Part shown: piece by piece, positions 63,863 through 64,000 of the stretch | Layout of the letters: every line of letters begins with the position of its first letter | How positions within the stretch are numbered: position 1 is the first letter of the stretch | Source: Maribacter orientalis | GTDB taxonomy: Bacteria > Bacteroidota > Bacteroidia > Flavobacteriales > Flavobacteriaceae | Length of the DNA stretch: 64,000 nt | Direction: 5' to 3' | Assembly: GCF_900109345.1 (NCBI RefSeq) | Contig: NZ_FNZN01000001.1 | Coordinates: 379,883-443,882 of the forward strand | The notes under the pieces: model-generated | Database searches by the model: none | Told to the model about the DNA's origin: nothing | What the model saw: the letters and a program-made list of their open reading frames with translations, nothing else | Made by a program: the position numbers and the translations under genes

Positions 63863-64000
63863 CTACTCTCGTGAGTATTTATAGTAAAAGAATATAAATA
63901 GAAAATGTTCGTCATTATTAGCTATAAATCCCAATAGGTTTATTTTAAATTAATTTGATAACCTATTTTATAAATCAATGAAATTATCAAGATATAATGT

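Noticed and set aside
1-64000. tRNA, rRNA or known riboswitch genes
   Set aside because: I looked for cloverleaf-like GGTTCGA cores and other familiar RNA motifs in the gaps and found none I could support.

Overview
The window looks like a chromosome segment of a marine-type member of the Flavobacteriaceae (Bacteroidota). Supporting signs are AT-rich DNA, almost no Shine-Dalgarno sites, -7 boxes of the form TAnnTTTG in front of several genes, and family content typical of that group: two-component regulator propeller kinases, DUF6090 and 2TM-domain proteins, a LETM1-related biofilm protein, LytTR regulators and many lipoproteins. I saw no tRNA, rRNA, CRISPR array or prophage.

Left end (1-13.5 kb, minus strand): after the start of a secreted hydrolase, one tight run reads three histidine kinases, a lone receiver protein, a receiver-class III nucleotide cyclase fusion, and a small membrane protein of the Pycsar-effector (PycTM) type. 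None of the regulators has a DNA-binding domain. The simplest reading is a phosphorelay whose output is a cyclic nucleotide sensed by a membrane effector. This is the most interesting system in the window.

13.8-22 kb: small stress or accessory genes (TerB-like protein, RidA lipoprotein, three SnoaL/NTF2-like proteins, peptidase E) and a decayed O-methyltransferase, then a plus-strand TPR kinase/LytTR pair and a secreted protein. 22-34 kb: housekeeping-like genes (RhlE-type helicase, FAD oxidoreductase, AlkB, M28 peptidase, ArsR plus luciferase-like monooxygenase, nitrilase, TPR lipoprotein, sugar dehydrogenase).

34-46 kb is an accessory zone: four DUF6090 membrane proteins interspersed with broken IS110 and IS481 transposases and dispersed intergenic repeats, followed by an orphan lipoprotein, a leucine-rich-repeat lipoprotein, a YoaK-like membrane protein and a small membrane protein.

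46-52.5 kb: an AraC regulator divergent from a sugar-oxidation operon (ThuA/dehydrogenase/HEAT/blue-copper fusion, sugar epimerase, Gfo/Idh/MocA oxidoreductase). 52.7-56.9 kb: a LytS-type kinase fused to a 2TM domain, an FMN-binding protein, four stand-alone 2TM proteins and a LytTR regulator. 56.9-63.8 kb: LETM1-like protein, two DUF4331 proteins, a TPR lipoprotein, a 38-residue membrane peptide and an MMPL/RND transporter.
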